Translations under genes and position numbers: made by a program
The notes under the pieces: model-generated
Databases searched by the model: none
Told to the model about the DNA's origin: nothing
What the model saw: the letters and a program-made list of their open reading frames with translations, nothing else
Source: Stenotrophomonas sp. ESTM1D_MKCIP4_1
Lineage (GTDB): Bacteria; Pseudomonadota; Gammaproteobacteria; Xanthomonadales; Xanthomonadaceae
Length of the DNA stretch: 64,000 bases
Direction: 5' to 3'
Assembly: GCF_003086895.1 (NCBI RefSeq)
Contig: NZ_CP026004.1
Span: 234,317 to 298,316, forward strand
In this document: positions 1 to 9,881 of the stretch, piece by piece
Layout of the letters: the number at the start of each line of letters is the position of its first letter
Position numbering within the stretch: position 1 is the first letter of the stretch

Positions 1-564
1 GACTGGGGCGGCATGATCGGCTTCGGCTGGGCGCTGTCGCACCACGATCAGGTCAAGCGCCTGGTGGTGCTCAACACCGCCGCCTTCCCGATGCCGGCAG
101 CCAAGAAAATGCCGTGGCAGATCGCCCTGGGCCGGCACTGGAAGATCGGCGAGTGGATCATCCGCACGTTCAACGCGTTCTCCTCCGGCGCGTCGTGGCT
201 GGGCGTGGAGCGGAAGATGCCGGCCGACGTCCGCCGCGCTTACGTGTCGCCGTACAACAGCTATGCCAACCGCATCAGCACCATCCGCTTCATGCAGGAC
301 ATCCCGCTGTCACCGGCCGACAAGGCGTGGTCGCTGCTGGAGCGCGCCGGCCAAGCGCTGCCGTCCTTCGCCGACCGCCCGGCCTTCATCGGCTGGGGCC
401 TGCGTGACTTCGTGTTCGACCACCACTTCCTGAAGGGCTTCCAGGCCGCGCTGCCCAAGGCGCAGGTGCATGCCTTCGAGGATGCCGGCCACTACGTGCT
501 GGAAGACAAGCACGAAGTACTGGTGCCGGAAATCCGCGCCTTCCTGGACGCGAACCCCATCTGA
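1..564 (+). CDS. oleB: OleB-like alpha/beta hydrolase (5' end outside window)
   Basis: The 3' part of an alpha/beta hydrolase of the haloalkane dehalogenase type; 187 residues are visible. The window opens on D-W-G-G, the usual nucleophile-elbow motif of this family, so the first visible Asp is probably the catalytic nucleophile. A late G-H (in AGHYVLED) carries the expected catalytic His. The genes that follow, after one convergent gene, are oleC and oleD, so this is most likely OleB, the beta-lactone decarboxylase that makes the final long-chain olefin in the Ole pathway. The function rests mainly on that context. The stop codon is TGA at 562-564, and a GTGCCGACC palindrome pair follows directly. 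Confidence 0.85.
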   Translation, partial: DWGGMIGFGWALSHHDQVKRLVVLNTAAFPMPAAKKMPWQIALGRHWKIGEWIIRTFNAFSSGASWLGVERKMPADVRRAYVSPYNSYANRISTIRFMQDIPLSPADKAWSLLERAGQALPSFADRPAFIGWGLRDFVFDHHFLKGFQAALPKAQVHAFEDAGHYVLEDKHEVLVPEIRAFLDANPI

Positions 565-569
565 AGGAT

Positions 570-633
570 GTGCCGACCAACGGTCGGCACCCACCCATCC
601 CATCCCCGGTAGGTGCCGACCGTTGGTCGGCAC
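570..633. repeat. SMAG palindrome pair (GTGCCGACC type)
   Basis: Two palindromes with arms GTGCCGACC/GGTCGGCAC lie at 570-590 and 609-633; the second begins with GTAG. They fill the gap between the convergent genes oleB and ykgJ-like, where the hairpins could act as a bidirectional terminator. Confidence 0.85.
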
Positions 634-639
634 GACGGC

Positions 640-1011
640 CTATGCCGCGATCGGGCTGTTGTCGTTGCCTTCCCAGTCGGCCGGGGTCAGCGGGTCCAGG
701 CCATAGGCGATACGCGCCTTGTCGCACTGCGGGCTGGCCTTGCCATACTCCCACGACGCGTCCACCTCACGGCACACGCTGGGCCGGTTGGGGTGGATCG
801 TGCAGCGCGAATACACGCCGATCTGTGCGTCCAGCGCCACGCAGCGCACCGGCTTGGAGTGCGTACCGCGCATGCACAGGCGATGCGGGTCCAGCACCTC
901 GGTCAGCTGGTGCGGCACGCCGCCGGGGGTGACCTCGTCCGATTCCATCCAGTGGAAGGCCACGCGGTACTGAGTGCAGCAGGCGCCGCAGGTCATGCAG
1001 GGGTGTTGCAT
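640..1011 (-). CDS. YkgJ-like cysteine cluster protein
   Basis: A 123-residue protein of the YkgJ/zinc- or iron-chelating cysteine cluster family. The N-terminus has C-M-T-C-G-A-C-C, and further cysteines lie in RLCMRG, VRCVAL, SRCTIH, SVCREV and PQCDKA, so a metal site is likely. I chose the ATG at 1011 because the family normally opens just before the first cysteine motif; an open frame continues upstream but is unlike the family. It is convergent with oleB and divergent from oleC, so it sits inside the ole cluster on the opposite strand. The biochemical role of this family is not well established, and no link to olefin synthesis can be read from the sequence. Confidence 0.85.
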   Translation of the reverse strand: MQHPCMTCGACCTQYRVAFHWMESDEVTPGGVPHQLTEVLDPHRLCMRGTHSKPVRCVALDAQIGVYSRCTIHPNRPSVCREVDASWEYGKASPQCDKARIAYGLDPLTPADWEGNDNSPIAA

Positions 1012-1103
1012 GGGCAAGCCGCCTCGGGCGGCAGTGGGAATCGGGAACGAGGCTGCGGATTTTCCACGAAGCGGGCGGCCGCGCAAGAAATTCCGTAAGC
1101 GGC

Positions 1104-1109
1104 GACAAT
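1104..1109 (+). promoter_or_regulatory. Probable -10 box of oleC (leaderless)
   Basis: GACAAT lies exactly six bases before the oleC ATG (1116), the spacing at which transcription would start on the start codon itself. The same arrangement recurs at seven other genes in this window. No good -35 is seen. Confidence 0.45.
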
Positions 1110-1115
1110 GAACGG

Positions 1116-2774
1116 ATGAACGGACCCTGCAATATCGCGGCGCGGCTGCCTGAACTGGCCCGCGAACGCCCTGACCAGATCGCCATCCGTTGCCCCGGCC
1201 GCCGTGGTGCCGGCAACGGCATGGCGGCCTATGACGTGACCCTGGACTACCGCCAGCTGGACGCCCGCAGCGACGCCATGGCCGCCGGCCTGGCCGGCTA
1301 CGGCATCGGCCGTGGCGTGCGCACCGTGGTGATGGTGCGGCCCTCGCCGGAGTTCTTCCTGCTGATGTTCGCCCTGTTCAAGCTGGGCGCGGTGCCGGTG
1401 CTGGTGGACCCGGGCATCGACAAGCGCGCGCTGAAGCAGTGCCTGGACGAGGCGCAGCCGGAGGCCTTCATCGGCATCCCGCTGGCCCACGTGGCGCGGC
1501 TGGCACTGCGCTGGGCGCCGTCGGCCACCCGCCTGGTCACCGTCGGCCGCCGCCTGGGCTGGGGCGGGACCACCCTGGCCGCGCTGGAGCGCGCCGGTGC
1601 CACCGGCGGCCCGATGCTGGCCGCCACCGAGGGCGAGGACATGGCCGCCATCCTGTTCACCAGCGGCTCCACCGGCGTGCCCAAGGGCGTGGTCTACCGC
1701 CACCGCCACTTCGTCGGCCAGATCCAGCTGCTGGGCAGCGCCTTCGGCATGGAAGCGGGCGGGATGGACCTGCCGACCTTCCCGCCCTTCGCCCTGTTCG
1801 ATCCGGCGCTGGGGCTGACCTCGGTCATCCCGGACATGGACCCGACCCGGCCGGCGCAGGCCGACCCGGCGCGCCTGCACGATGCCATCCAGCGTTTCGG
1901 CGTGACCCAGCTGTTTGGTTCACCGGCACTCATGCGCGTGCTGGCCAGGCACGGCCGGCCGCTGCCGACCGTGCGCCGGGTGACCTCGGCCGGTGCGCCG
2001 GTACCGCCGGACGTGGTGGCCACCATCCGCCGCCTGCTGCCCGACGATGCGCAGTTCTGGACGCCCTATGGCGCCACCGAATGCCTGCCCGTGGCCGTGG
2101 TTGAAGGCCGTGAACTGGAACGCACCCGTGCCGCGACCGAGGCCGGCGCCGGCACCTGTGTCGGCAGCGTGGTCGCACCCAACGAAGTGCGCATCATCGC
2201 CATCGACGATGCACCGCTGCCGGACTGGTCGCAGGCACGCGTGCTGGGCACTGGTGAAGTGGGCGAGATCACCGTGGCCGGCCCCACCACCACCGATACC
2301 TATTTCAACCGCCCGCAGGCCACGGCGGCCGCCAAGATCCGCGAAACCCTGGCCGATGGCAGCACCCGCGTGGTGCACCGCATGGGCGATGTGGGCTACT
2401 TCGATGCGCAGGGCCGCCTGTGGTTCTGCGGGCGCAAGACCCAGCGCGTGGAAACCGCGCGCGGGCCGCTGTACACCGAACAGGTCGAGCCGGTGTTCAA
2501 TACCGTGCAAGGCGTGGCCCGCACCGCGCTGGTGGGCGTGGGCGCTGCCGGCGCGCAGGTGCCGGTGCTGTGCGTGGAACTGCAGCGCGGGCAGTCCGAT
2601 GGCCCGGCACTGCAGGAGGCGCTGCGTGTGCATGCGGATGCGCGCATGGCCGGCGCCGGCCTGCAGCACTTCCTGGTGCATCCGGCCTTTCCCGTCGATA
2701 TCCGTCACAACGCCAAGATCGGCCGCGAAAAGCTCGCCGTCTGGGCAGGCGTCCAACTGGAGAAGCGCGCATGA
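1116..2774 (+). CDS. oleC: OleC, beta-lactone synthetase (acyl-CoA synthetase fold)
   Basis: A 552-residue member of the AMP-dependent synthetase superfamily. The ATP-binding loop is visible as [11 protein letters not shown] (about residues 181-191), followed by the adenylate-forming motif YGATE and a C-terminal [18 protein letters not shown] hinge. In the Ole pathway OleC converts a long-chain beta-hydroxy acid to a beta-lactone, which OleB then decarboxylates. The assignment as OleC rather than a general acyl-CoA ligase rests on the adjacent oleD, the nearby oleB and the typical length. The ATG at 1116 is preferred because an earlier ATG (1107) runs straight into a stop. Its TGA overlaps the oleD ATG. 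Confidence 0.92.
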   Translation: MNGPCNIAARLPELARERPDQIAIRCPGRRGAGNGMAAYDVTLDYRQLDARSDAMAAGLAGYGIGRGVRTVVMVRPSPEFFLLMFALFKLGAVPVLVDPGIDKRALKQCLDEAQPEAFIGIPLAHVARLALRWAPSATRLVTVGRRLGWGGTTLAALERAGATGGPMLAATEGEDMAAILFTSGSTGVPKGVVYRHRHFVGQIQLLGSAFGMEAGGMDLPTFPPFALFDPALGLTSVIPDMDPTRPAQADPARLHDAIQRFGVTQLFGSPALMRVLARHGRPLPTVRRVTSAGAPVPPDVVATIRRLLPDDAQFWTPYGATECLPVAVVEGRELERTRAATEAGAGTCVGSVVAPNEVRIIAIDDAPLPDWSQARVLGTGEVGEITVAGPTTTDTYFNRPQATAAAKIRETLADGSTRVVHRMGDVGYFDAQGRLWFCGRKTQRVETARGPLYTEQVEPVFNTVQGVARTALVGVGAAGAQVPVLCVELQRGQSDGPALQEALRVHADARMAGAGLQHFLVHPAFPVDIRHNAKIGREKLAVWAGVQLEKRA

Positions 2775-3757
2775 AGATCCTGGTCACCGGTGGCGGTGGT
2801 TTCCTCGGCCAGGCGCTGTGCCGTGGCCTGCTTGAACGTGGCCACCAGGTGCTGGCCTTCAACCGCAGCCACTACCCGGAACTGCAGGCGATGGGCGTGG
2901 GCCAGATCCGTGGCGACCTGGCCGATGCGCAGGCCGTGCTGCACGCGGTGGCGGGTGTCGACGCGGTGCTGCACAACGGTGCCAAGGCCGGCGCCTGGGG
3001 CAGCTATGACAGCTACCACCAGGCCAACGTGGTCGGCACCGACAACGTCATTGCCGCCTGCCGCACGCACAGTATCGGCAAGCTGGTCTACACCTCCACG
3101 CCCAGCGTGACCCATCGTGCCACCCACCCGGTGGAAGGGCTCGGTGCCGATGAAGTGCCCTATGGCGAGAACTTCCAGGCGCCGTATGCGGCGACCAAGG
3201 CCATTGCCGAACAGCGCGTGCTGGCGGCCAACGACGCCACGCTGGCCACTGTAGCGCTGCGACCGCGCCTGATCTGGGGCCCGGGTGACCAGCAGCTGGT
3301 GCCACGGCTGGCCCAGCGCGCCCGCCAGGGTCGCCTGCGCCTGGTGGGTGATGGCAGCAACAAGGTCGACACCACCTACATCGACAACGCCGCGCAGGCG
3401 CATTTCCTCGCGCTGGATGCACTGGCGCCGGGCGCAGCCTGCGCCGGCAAGGCCTACTTCATTTCCAACGGCGAACCGCTGCCGATGCGCGAGCTGCTCA
3501 ACAAGCTGCTGGCGGCCGTCGGCGCACCGGCCGTGGAGAAGACCCTCAGCTTCAAGACCGCCTACCGCATCGGCGCCATCAGCGAACGCCTGTGGCCGCT
3601 GCTGCGCCTGCCGGGCGAGCCGCCGCTGACCCGCTTCCTGGCCGAGCAGCTGTGCACGCCGCACTGGTACAGCATGGAACCGGCGCGCCGTGATTTCGGC
3701 TACGTGCCGCAGGTGAGCATCGAAGAAGGACTGCGACGCCTGAAGGCAGCGTCGTGA
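2771..3757 (+). CDS. oleD: OleD, NAD(P)-dependent 2-alkyl-3-ketoalkanoate reductase
   Basis: A 328-residue extended short-chain dehydrogenase. The N-terminal nucleotide-binding loop is [11 protein letters not shown] and the catalytic Tyr-Lys pair is in PYAATKA. OleD reduces the beta-keto acid made by OleA to the beta-hydroxy acid used by OleC. The ATG at 2771 overlaps the oleC stop (ATGA), which implies translational coupling. OleA is not in the window; it probably lies upstream of oleB. Confidence 0.92.
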   Translation: MKILVTGGGGFLGQALCRGLLERGHQVLAFNRSHYPELQAMGVGQIRGDLADAQAVLHAVAGVDAVLHNGAKAGAWGSYDSYHQANVVGTDNVIAACRTHSIGKLVYTSTPSVTHRATHPVEGLGADEVPYGENFQAPYAATKAIAEQRVLAANDATLATVALRPRLIWGPGDQQLVPRLAQRARQGRLRLVGDGSNKVDTTYIDNAAQAHFLALDALAPGAACAGKAYFISNGEPLPMRELLNKLLAAVGAPAVEKTLSFKTAYRIGAISERLWPLLRLPGEPPLTRFLAEQLCTPHWYSMEPARRDFGYVPQVSIEEGLRRLKAAS

Positions 3758-3878
3758 CGGCGGTGTCACGGCGCTGAAGGCTTCATCAACTGCAGAGATC
3801 GCCGTCACCGGTTGCACACCGGCCAATGCGCAGGATGGACCCAACGCCATATCGGCCGGACCACCCGCGAGGAACGCC

Positions 3879-4034
3879 ATGCTGCATTACGCCGTCATCT
3901 TTTTCGTCATCGCCATCATCGCCGCCGTGCTCGGCTTCTCGGGCATTGCCGGCGCCGCCAGCAACATCGCCTGGATCCTGTTCGTGGTGTTCCTGATCCT
4001 TGCGGTGATCTCGATGTTCCGCAAGCGCGGCTAG
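3879..4034 (+). CDS. Small DUF1328 membrane protein (YtjA family)
   Basis: A 51-residue protein that is almost entirely two hydrophobic segments (about residues 4-24 and 29-47) ending in a short basic tail FRKRG. Length, the GFSGIAG turn and the I-A-W-I-L-F start of the second helix match the DUF1328/YtjA family. A GAGGAA ribosome site lies 5 bases before the ATG. The function of the family is unknown; small membrane proteins of this kind are often stress-induced, but nothing here shows that. SMAG palindromes begin right after its stop. Confidence 0.85.
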   Translation: MLHYAVIFFVIAIIAAVLGFSGIAGAASNIAWILFVVFLILAVISMFRKRG

Positions 4035-4037
4035 CTG

Positions 4038-4156
4038 GTAGTGCCGGCCGCTGGCCGGCATCGCTTCCCGTAGAGTCGAGCCATGCTCGACTGCCTTCTG
4101 TAGAGTCGAGCGTTGCTCGACTGATCTCAACGCAGTCGAGCACGGCTCGACTCTAC
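4038..4156. repeat. Cluster of four SMAG palindromes
   Basis: Four GTAG-headed palindromes lie at 4038-4060 (GCCGGCC arms), 4070-4093, 4100-4123 and, inverted, 4133-4156 (all three with GTCGAGC-type arms). The last two face each other and could pair into a longer hairpin. They separate the convergent genes DUF1328 and ddl. Confidence 0.9.
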
Positions 4157-4165
4157 AGAACGGCG

Positions 4166-5251
4166 TTACACCAGCGCCCGATCGGCCGCGTGCCGTTCCA
4201 GCGCCAGTTCAATCAACCGCGTGATCAGCGCGGTATAGCCCAACCCGCTCGCGCCCCACAGCTTGGGGTACATGCTGATGCGGGTGAACCCGGGCAGGGT
4301 GTTGATCTCGTTGATGACGATCTGCCCATCCGCGGAGAGGAACACATCCACCCGCGCCATGCCCGCACATTCCAGCACCTGGTAAGCCTGCAGCGCGATC
4401 TGCTGGATGCGTGCCTGCGCATCGCCATCGATCGCCGCCGGTACCACCACGTCCGCCCCATCGGGGTTGATGTACTTGGTGTCGTAGGCATAGAACTCGT
4501 CGTGCACCACCACCTCGCCGCAGACACTGGCCTGCGGCAGGTCGTTGCCGAGCACCGCGCACTCGATCTCGCGGCCGAGCACGGCCGACTCCACCAGCAC
4601 CTTGTGGTCGTGGCGCAGCGCCAGCTGCAGCGCCTCGGCGAAATCGCCGGCCTGCTTGACCTTGCTGACCCCCACCGACGAGCCCTGGTTGGCCGGCTTG
4701 ACGAACAGCGGCAGCCCCAGTTGTGCGATCAGCGCCTGCACGTCCACGTCCGCCGCCTCGTGGCGACGGAGGCACACCCACGGCGCCACCGGCAGCCCTG
4801 CATCGCGCAGCAGCCGCTTGGCCACGTCCTTGTCCATCGCCGCCGCCGAGCCCAGCACCGGCGAACCGACGAAGGGCAGGTTGGCCATGCGCAGAAGCCC
4901 CTGCAGCGCGCCGTCCTCGCCCAGCGGCCCGTGCACGATGGGCAGCACCACATCGATCTGGCCCAGCGCGGTGGACGCATCCACCGGCTGCAGCTGCGCC
5001 TGCCCGGCACCGGGCCGCACCGCCAGTGCCATGCCGGAGGGATGCAGCGCGATGCGCGCCGGGTCATCGGCATGCAGCAGGAACGTATCGGGCTGGCTGA
5101 GGTGCCACTGGCCCTGCTTGTCGATGCCCACCAGCACCGGCTCGAAGCGCTCGCGATCGAGTGCATCGAGGATGTTCTTCGCCGACTGCAGCGATACTTC
5201 GTGCTCGGAGGACATTCCCCCGAAAATGATCCCGACCCGGGTCCGTGCCAT
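4166..5251 (-). CDS. ddlA: D-alanine--D-alanine ligase
   Basis: A 361-residue ATP-grasp enzyme that joins two D-alanines for peptidoglycan. The N-terminus [14 protein letters not shown] is the first D-Ala site, VHGPLGEDG and [11 protein letters not shown] form the substrate and ATP loops, and the C-terminal [10 protein letters not shown] is the metal/second D-Ala region. Length and the YDTKYI segment fit the DdlA type. The start is the ATG at 5251; a second ATG two codons upstream (5257) is equally possible. It is a lone gene, divergent from ubiJ with a SMAG pair between. Confidence 0.95.
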   Translation of the reverse strand: MARTRVGIIFGGMSSEHEVSLQSAKNILDALDRERFEPVLVGIDKQGQWHLSQPDTFLLHADDPARIALHPSGMALAVRPGAGQAQLQPVDASTALGQIDVVLPIVHGPLGEDGALQGLLRMANLPFVGSPVLGSAAAMDKDVAKRLLRDAGLPVAPWVCLRRHEAADVDVQALIAQLGLPLFVKPANQGSSVGVSKVKQAGDFAEALQLALRHDHKVLVESAVLGREIECAVLGNDLPQASVCGEVVVHDEFYAYDTKYINPDGADVVVPAAIDGDAQARIQQIALQAYQVLECAGMARVDVFLSADGQIVINEINTLPGFTRISMYPKLWGASGLGYTALITRLIELALERHAADRALV

Positions 5252-5310
5252 GGGCATTGTCCTGTGCAACGAGGTCCCACAGCATGAACCGCCCGGCGGC
5301 ACGGGGAAAG

Positions 5311-5374
5311 GTAGAGTCGACCGTTGGTCGACTGGCAGTTCGCGGAAGGGCAGTCGACCAACGGTCGACTCTAC
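5311..5374. repeat. SMAG inverted pair between ddl and ubiJ
   Basis: A GTAG-headed GTCGACC palindrome is followed by its inverted copy ending in CTAC. The pair lies between divergent ddl and ubiJ, an unusual place for a REP element because it separates two promoters rather than two gene ends. Confidence 0.9.
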
Positions 5375-5413
5375 CGCGGCAACGTGCCTGCATCCGCCCA
5401 CCACCCACGCAGG

Positions 5414-5419
5414 TAGAAT
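5414..5419 (+). promoter_or_regulatory. Probable -10 box of ubiJ (leaderless)
   Basis: TAGAAT with exactly six bases to the ubiJ ATG at 5426. No ribosome binding site is visible before this ATG. Confidence 0.5.
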
Positions 5420-5425
5420 GGCCCC

Positions 5426-6061
5426 ATGGCTCTTTCCCTGCTCTCGTCCCTCAAGCCGGTCGCCGGCCGCGCCCTGCAGACCGCACTGAACCGCGCATTG
5501 GCGCTGGATCCGGATACCCGGCACGCCCTGGCCAGCCTCGACGGCCGCCACATCGACCTGACCCTGGACGCGCCGTCGCTGGCGATGCGCATCAGCGTCG
5601 ATGGCGACATGCTGCGCGTCGGCCCGGTGGATGCACAGGAAGCCGACCTGGCCGTGCGCAGCAGCCTGGCCGGCGTGCTTGCCCAGCTGCCGCTGCTGGC
5701 CAACGCCCGCCGCGGCAACGACAACGGCAAAGGCCGCGTGCGCGTGGCCGGCGATGCCGAACTGGCGCGCCGCCTGCAGCAGCTGGCCAAGGGCTTCGAC
5801 CCGGACTGGCAGCAGCCCTTCGTCAGCGTGTTCGGCGAGGTGCTTGGCGTGCAGGTCGCCAACACCCTGCGCAGCGCCCTGCAGCACGCGCGCCAGGGTG
5901 CCATCGACCTGGCCCACAGCGCCGCCGAATTCATTACCGAGGAGTCGCGCGACGTGGTGCCACGTGCCGAACTGGATGCTTTCCACGACGACGTGGATGT
6001 ACTGCGCGACGATGTCGAGCGGCTGGGTGTACGCGTGCAGCGCCTGCGGGGTGCCGCATGA
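5426..6061 (+). CDS. ubiJ: UbiJ, ubiquinone biosynthesis accessory factor (SCP2 domain)
   Basis: A 211-residue protein with an N-terminal SCP2-like lipid-binding domain (about residues 15-115) and a C-terminal amphipathic, probably coiled-coil region (about 165-205) containing [24 protein letters not shown]. UbiJ helps organise the aerobic ubiquinone biosynthesis complex by binding lipid intermediates. Its position directly before ubiB, with stop and start overlapping (ATGA), is the classical arrangement. The usual third member, ubiE, is not here; a different methyltransferase follows ubiB. Confidence 0.9.
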   Translation: MALSLLSSLKPVAGRALQTALNRALALDPDTRHALASLDGRHIDLTLDAPSLAMRISVDGDMLRVGPVDAQEADLAVRSSLAGVLAQLPLLANARRGNDNGKGRVRVAGDAELARRLQQLAKGFDPDWQQPFVSVFGEVLGVQVANTLRSALQHARQGAIDLAHSAAEFITEESRDVVPRAELDAFHDDVDVLRDDVERLGVRVQRLRGAA

Positions 6062-7713
6062 AGGCGCTGCTGCGGGCCAACCGCATCGGCCGCGTCATCC
6101 TGCGCTACCGCCTTGACGATCTGCTGCAGGGCACGCCGGCCGAGCGCTGGCTGCGCTTGGCCAAGCCCTTCGTGCCGCGCGCCTCGGCGGACATCGCCTC
6201 GCAGTCGCGTGGCGCACGCCTGCGCCTGGCGCTGCAGGACCTGGGCCCGATCTTCGTCAAGTTCGGCCAGATCCTGTCCACCCGCCGCGACCTGGTGCCG
6301 CCGGACGTGGCCAGCGAACTGACCCTGCTGCAGGACCGGGTCAAGCCCTTCGATGGCGACACCGCGCGCCGCATCGTTGAAGAGGCGCTGGGCCTGCCGG
6401 TCAGCGAAGCCTTCGCCAGCTTCGACACCGAGCCGCTGGCCTCGGCCTCGATCGCACAGGTGCACGCCGCGACCCTCGCCGATGGCCGCCAGGTGGTGGT
6501 GAAGGTGCTGCGCCCAGGCATCGAGAAGCAGATCGATGCTGACATCGCCCTGCTCAATTCGCTGGCCGCGCTGGTCGAGCGCACCCATCCTCGTGCCGAC
6601 AAGATCCGCCCGCGCGAAGTGGTGGCCGAGGTCGAGAACACCCTGGCCGCCGAACTGGACCTGCAGCGCGAAGGCGCCAATGCCAGCGTGCTGCGCCGCT
6701 TCTGGGAAAACAGCGACGACCTGTACGTACCGGAAGTGATCTGGAGCCACACCGCCGAGCGCGCACTGACCTTGGAACGGGTGTGGGGCATCCCCTCCGA
6801 TGACATCGTCGCGCTGGACCAGGCCGGCATCGACCGCAAGGCGCTGGCCGCCAAGGGCGTGCGGGTGTTCTACACCCAGGTGTTCCGCGACAACTTCTTC
6901 CACGCCGATGCGCACGCCGGCAACATCTGGGTCGATACCGATCCAGCGCGCCGTGACAACCCGCGCTTCATCGCGCTGGACTTCGGCATCATGGGCCAGC
7001 TCTCGCAGGAAGATCAGTACTACCTGGCCGAGAATTTCATGGCCATCTTCAACCGCGACTACCGCCGCATCGCCGAACTGCACGTGCAGGCGCGCTGGAT
7101 GCCGGACAACGTGCGCATCGACGACCTGGAAGCGGCGGTGCGCTCGGTGTGCGAACCGTACTTCACCCGCCCGCTGTCGCAGATCTCGCTGGCCGAGGTG
7201 CTGCTGAAGCTGTTCCGGGTGGCCCAGCGCTACCAGCTGACCCTGCAGCCGCAGCTGATCCTGCTGCAGAAGACCCTGCTGAACATCGAAGGCGTGGGCC
7301 GCCAGCTGGATCCGCAGATCGACATCTGGGCGGTGGCCAAGCCGGTGCTGGCGAAGATCCTGCGCGAGCGTTACAGCCCGCGCCGGGTCGTACGCGAGAT
7401 CGGCAAGCGCCTGCCGGAAATCATGACCCATGCGCCGGACATGCCGCGCCTGGTGCACGCCTGGCTGACCCAGCAGGTGGAAGGCCGCCACGAACTGGCG
7501 ATGCGCTCGCGCGATCTGGTCACCCTCGATGCCAGCCTGCAACGGTTGCAGAAGCGTGCGGTGGGTGCGATCACCGGCGTGGGCCTGTTGGCCATCGCCA
7601 CACTGATGTATGTGCTGCAGCCGCCCGGCTGGTACTGGGGCGATCTGCCGGTGCTGAGCCTGGGGGCCGGGGCGTTGGGCGCTTTCGCCCTGGCCCGCGC
7701 CTGGTGGCGATGA
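6058..7713 (+). CDS. ubiB: UbiB, ubiquinone biosynthesis kinase-like ATPase
   Basis: A 551-residue ABC1/ADCK/UbiB atypical kinase. The family signature K-x-G-Q is present in [11 protein letters not shown], the metal-binding DFG in ALDFGIMGQ, and HADAHAGN is the catalytic loop. Two hydrophobic segments at the C-terminus (around [17 protein letters not shown] and [15 protein letters not shown]) anchor it to the inner membrane. UbiB is needed for ubiquinone synthesis, probably to extract lipid precursors using ATP. The ATG at 6058 overlaps the ubiJ stop, and its own stop overlaps the next gene, so the three form one operon. Confidence 0.96.
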   Translation: MKALLRANRIGRVILRYRLDDLLQGTPAERWLRLAKPFVPRASADIASQSRGARLRLALQDLGPIFVKFGQILSTRRDLVPPDVASELTLLQDRVKPFDGDTARRIVEEALGLPVSEAFASFDTEPLASASIAQVHAATLADGRQVVVKVLRPGIEKQIDADIALLNSLAALVERTHPRADKIRPREVVAEVENTLAAELDLQREGANASVLRRFWENSDDLYVPEVIWSHTAERALTLERVWGIPSDDIVALDQAGIDRKALAAKGVRVFYTQVFRDNFFHADAHAGNIWVDTDPARRDNPRFIALDFGIMGQLSQEDQYYLAENFMAIFNRDYRRIAELHVQARWMPDNVRIDDLEAAVRSVCEPYFTRPLSQISLAEVLLKLFRVAQRYQLTLQPQLILLQKTLLNIEGVGRQLDPQIDIWAVAKPVLAKILRERYSPRRVVREIGKRLPEIMTHAPDMPRLVHAWLTQQVEGRHELAMRSRDLVTLDASLQRLQKRAVGAITGVGLLAIATLMYVLQPPGWYWGDLPVLSLGAGALGAFALARAWWR

Positions 7714-8297
7714 ACGCTGCACTGCAGGCGCTGAAGGACGAACTGGCCCGCCACGGCGCGGCCAACGATGCACGCGAGACCGATCGCGGCCGGCGCATGC
7801 TGAACATCACCGCCGATACCGGCGAACTGCTGTCGGTGCTGGTGCGTTTCGGTCAGGCGCGGCGGGTGCTGGAGATCGGCACCTCCAATGGTTATTCCAC
7901 GCTGTGGCTGGCCGAAGCCGCCGCCGCGATCGATGGCCACGTCACTACGCTGGAGTACGCCGCTGACAAGGTCGCGCTGGCGCAGGCGAATTTCGAACGC
8001 AGCGGCCTGGCCGGGCGCATCCGCCTGGTGCACGGCGATGCCGGGCAATGGCTGGCCAGCGCCGCCGATGCCAGCATCGACCTGCTGTTCCTCGATTCGG
8101 ACCGCGAACAGTACGCCGGCTGGTGGCCGCAGCTGCGTCGCGTGCTGCGCCCCGGCGGCCTGCTGGTAGTCGACAACGCCACCTCGCACGCCGCACAGAT
8201 GGAACCGCTGCGCGCGCTGCTGGATGCCGACGCGGCCTTCAGCACCAGCCTGGTTCCGGTGGGCAACGGCGAACTGCTGGCCGTGCGCAACGGCTGA
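7710..8297 (+). CDS. Class I SAM-dependent O-methyltransferase
   Basis: A 195-residue methyltransferase related to the caffeoyl-CoA/catechol O-methyltransferase family. The SAM-binding motif [12 protein letters not shown] lies near residues 54-65, [10 protein letters not shown] is the acidic/metal motif, and GGLLVVDN follows. It starts inside the ubiB stop (ATGA). Because it replaces ubiE in this position it might act in quinone metabolism, but that is only inference; the substrate cannot be read from the sequence. Confidence 0.85.
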   Translation: MNAALQALKDELARHGAANDARETDRGRRMLNITADTGELLSVLVRFGQARRVLEIGTSNGYSTLWLAEAAAAIDGHVTTLEYAADKVALAQANFERSGLAGRIRLVHGDAGQWLASAADASIDLLFLDSDREQYAGWWPQLRRVLRPGGLLVVDNATSHAAQMEPLRALLDADAAFSTSLVPVGNGELLAVRNG

Positions 8298-8311
8298 TCA
8301 CCGGACCGCCG

Positions 8312-8368
8312 GTAGAGTCGAGCTTGCTCGACTGATCCCCTGCGCCAGTCGAGCAAGCTCGGCTCTAC
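8312..8368. repeat. SMAG inverted pair
   Basis: A GTAG-headed GTCGAGC palindrome and its inverted copy (with one arm mismatch, GCTCGGCTC) lie after the methyltransferase. The right end reaches the position of the -35 region of the next gene. Confidence 0.88.
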
Positions 8369-8385
8369 CGGGAAGAGGGCGCCCT

Positions 8386-8391
8386 TATAAT
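8386..8391 (+). promoter_or_regulatory. -10 box of the pseudouridine synthase (leaderless)
   Basis: A perfect TATAAT lies six bases before the GTG start at 8398, so the transcript probably begins at the start codon. No ribosome site is present. Confidence 0.6.
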
Positions 8392-8397
8392 CGCGTG

Positions 8398-9135
8398 GTG
8401 AGCACCGAACCTGACACCCTCGCCGCGGTCGAGATTGAAACCGCCCCCCTGCAGCTGCTGCACCTGGACGAGCGCCTGGCCGTGGTCAACAAGCCGGCCG
8501 GGCTGATGGTCCATGACAGCAAGCTGGCCCGTGGCGAAGACGATTTCCTCGCCGACCGCCTGCGCGAGCAGCTGGGCCGGCCGATCTTCCTGGTGCACCG
8601 CCTGGACCGCGCCACCAGCGGCTGCCTGCTGCTGGCCTTCGACCGCGAGACCGCCAGCGTGCTGGGCAAGGCGCTGATGGGCGGCGAGGTGAGCAAGGAT
8701 TACCTCGCCATCTGCCGTGGCTGGCCGGCCGAGGAGGCCTGGCAGGTCGACCACGACCTGGACGGCGGCCCCGGCAAGCCGGTGAAGAAGCCGGCGGTGA
8801 CCGATTTCCAGCGCCTGGCCACCGGCGAACTGTCGGTACCGGTGGGTGACTTCGCCAGTTCGCGCTATGCGCTGCTGCGCTGCCAGCCGCAGACCGGCCG
8901 CTTCAGGCAGATCCGCCGCCACCTCAAGCACCTGTCGCATCACCTCATTGGCGACACCAGCCACGGTGACGGGCGCCACAACCGCAATTTCCGCATGCAG
9001 GGCGTGCACCGCATGCTGCTGCACGCCGAACGCCTGCGTTTTCCCCATCCCGATGGCGGCACGGTGGACGTGCGCGCGCCGGTGGATGGCGAGTTCCAGA
9101 AGGCGCTGGATCTGTTCGGCTGGCAGGTGCCGTAA
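8398..9135 (+). CDS. truC: RluA-family pseudouridine synthase, TruC-like
   Basis: A 245-residue single-domain RNA pseudouridine synthase with no S4 domain. The catalytic motif is HRLDRATSG (Asp is the nucleophile), followed by KDYLAICRG and the QTGRFRQIRRH segment. Size, the KPAGLMVH start and the GDTSHGDG and NRNF segments match TruC, which modifies U65 of some tRNAs. The start is the GTG at 8398; a second GTG directly before it (8395) is possible. The TATAAT box six bases upstream supports 8398. Family membership is certain, the TruC subtype likely. Confidence 0.9.
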   Translation: MSTEPDTLAAVEIETAPLQLLHLDERLAVVNKPAGLMVHDSKLARGEDDFLADRLREQLGRPIFLVHRLDRATSGCLLLAFDRETASVLGKALMGGEVSKDYLAICRGWPAEEAWQVDHDLDGGPGKPVKKPAVTDFQRLATGELSVPVGDFASSRYALLRCQPQTGRFRQIRRHLKHLSHHLIGDTSHGDGRHNRNFRMQGVHRMLLHAERLRFPHPDGGTVDVRAPVDGEFQKALDLFGWQVP

Positions 9136-9142
9136 CCGATGC

Positions 9143-9183
9143 GGGGTCAGAGCCCTTTCCCAAAGGGAAAGGGATCCGACCCC
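9143..9183. repeat. GGGGTC-type palindrome, copy 1
   Basis: A perfect hairpin that begins GGGGTC and ends GACCCC, with inner arms CCCTTTCCC and GGGAAAGGG. It has no GTAG head and belongs to a repeat family different from SMAG. It lies between convergent genes. Confidence 0.85.
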
Positions 9184-9196
9184 ATCAATGCCGGGC

Positions 9197-9219
9197 TGCC
9201 GGCCAGCGGCCGGCACTAC
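9197..9219. repeat. Single inverted SMAG palindrome
   Basis: TGCCGGCC/GGCCGGCA arms ending in CTAC, immediately after the DUF2059 gene end. Confidence 0.88.
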
Positions 9220-9220
9220 C

Positions 9221-9748
9221 TCATTTGGTTTCCGGCTCGTTGAGGATCGCCTGCATGTCCTTTTCCAGGTCGGCCATCAGCGGCTTCATCTTTTCCTGGA
9301 TGGCAACCATCACGTTCTGCATCAGCAGCGGGGTCTTGTCCAGCAGGCTCTGACCGGCCGAGCTCTCGTAGAACTCGGCCATCGCCAGCACGTCTTCCTT
9401 GCTGAAGCTCTTCTTGTAAAGGTCCACGTACATCGGCCGCAGCTGCTGCCAGGACAGCGCCTTGGTCAGGGTGGCGGTGGTGCGCTGCTGCATGCGCTGC
9501 AGCTGCTCGGTCTGCTGCGGGGTGAGCTGGCGCTGCCGGGCGATGTCCTCGAACTGCTGGCGCTGCATCGCTTCCAGCTGCGGCAGCATGCCGTCCAGCA
9601 GGCTCTGCGCGCGCGAGGCGGCCAGCAGGCGGTTGATGTCGGCATCGGTGGGCGCTGCGGCCAGGGCCGGGGCGCTGGCCACGGCCAGTGCGACCAGCAG
9701 CACGGCGCGGCGCAGACCGGTGGACAGGGCGGGAATGAAGCGGGTCAT
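9221..9748 (-). CDS. Secreted DUF2059 protein
   Basis: A 175-residue protein with a signal peptide (hydrophobic stretch AVLLVALAVASAPALAA, about residues 14-30, cleavage after ALA) followed by a helical domain with YVDLYKKSFSKEDVLAMAEFYESSAGQ, the typical DUF2059 segment. The ATG at 9748 is preferred because it is followed by the signal peptide and preceded by AGGAAG. It is predicted to be periplasmic. The molecular role of DUF2059 is unknown. It is divergent from arfB. Confidence 0.85.
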   Translation of the reverse strand: MTRFIPALSTGLRRAVLLVALAVASAPALAAAPTDADINRLLAASRAQSLLDGMLPQLEAMQRQQFEDIARQRQLTPQQTEQLQRMQQRTTATLTKALSWQQLRPMYVDLYKKSFSKEDVLAMAEFYESSAGQSLLDKTPLLMQNVMVAIQEKMKPLMADLEKDMQAILNEPETK

Positions 9749-9869
9749 GCGGGCTTCCTGCGGTACATGGAAAGCCCAGCATACCCGCTGCACAGGCGAA
9801 GGCGGCGTGTTCGGTGCCTGATCGGCGGCATACGGGGCGCGATGGCAGCCACGGCAACGCGGCTGCCGC

Positions 9870-9875
9870 TACAAT
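9870..9875 (+). promoter_or_regulatory. Probable -10 box of arfB (leaderless)
   Basis: TACAAT with exactly six bases to the arfB ATG at 9882; no ribosome site is visible. Confidence 0.55.
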
Positions 9876-9881
9876 GCGCGG

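Noticed and set aside
5252..5986. Long upstream extension of the D-Ala-D-Ala ligase frame
   Set aside because: It crosses the SMAG pair and lies antisense to ubiJ; the family start motif is at 5251.
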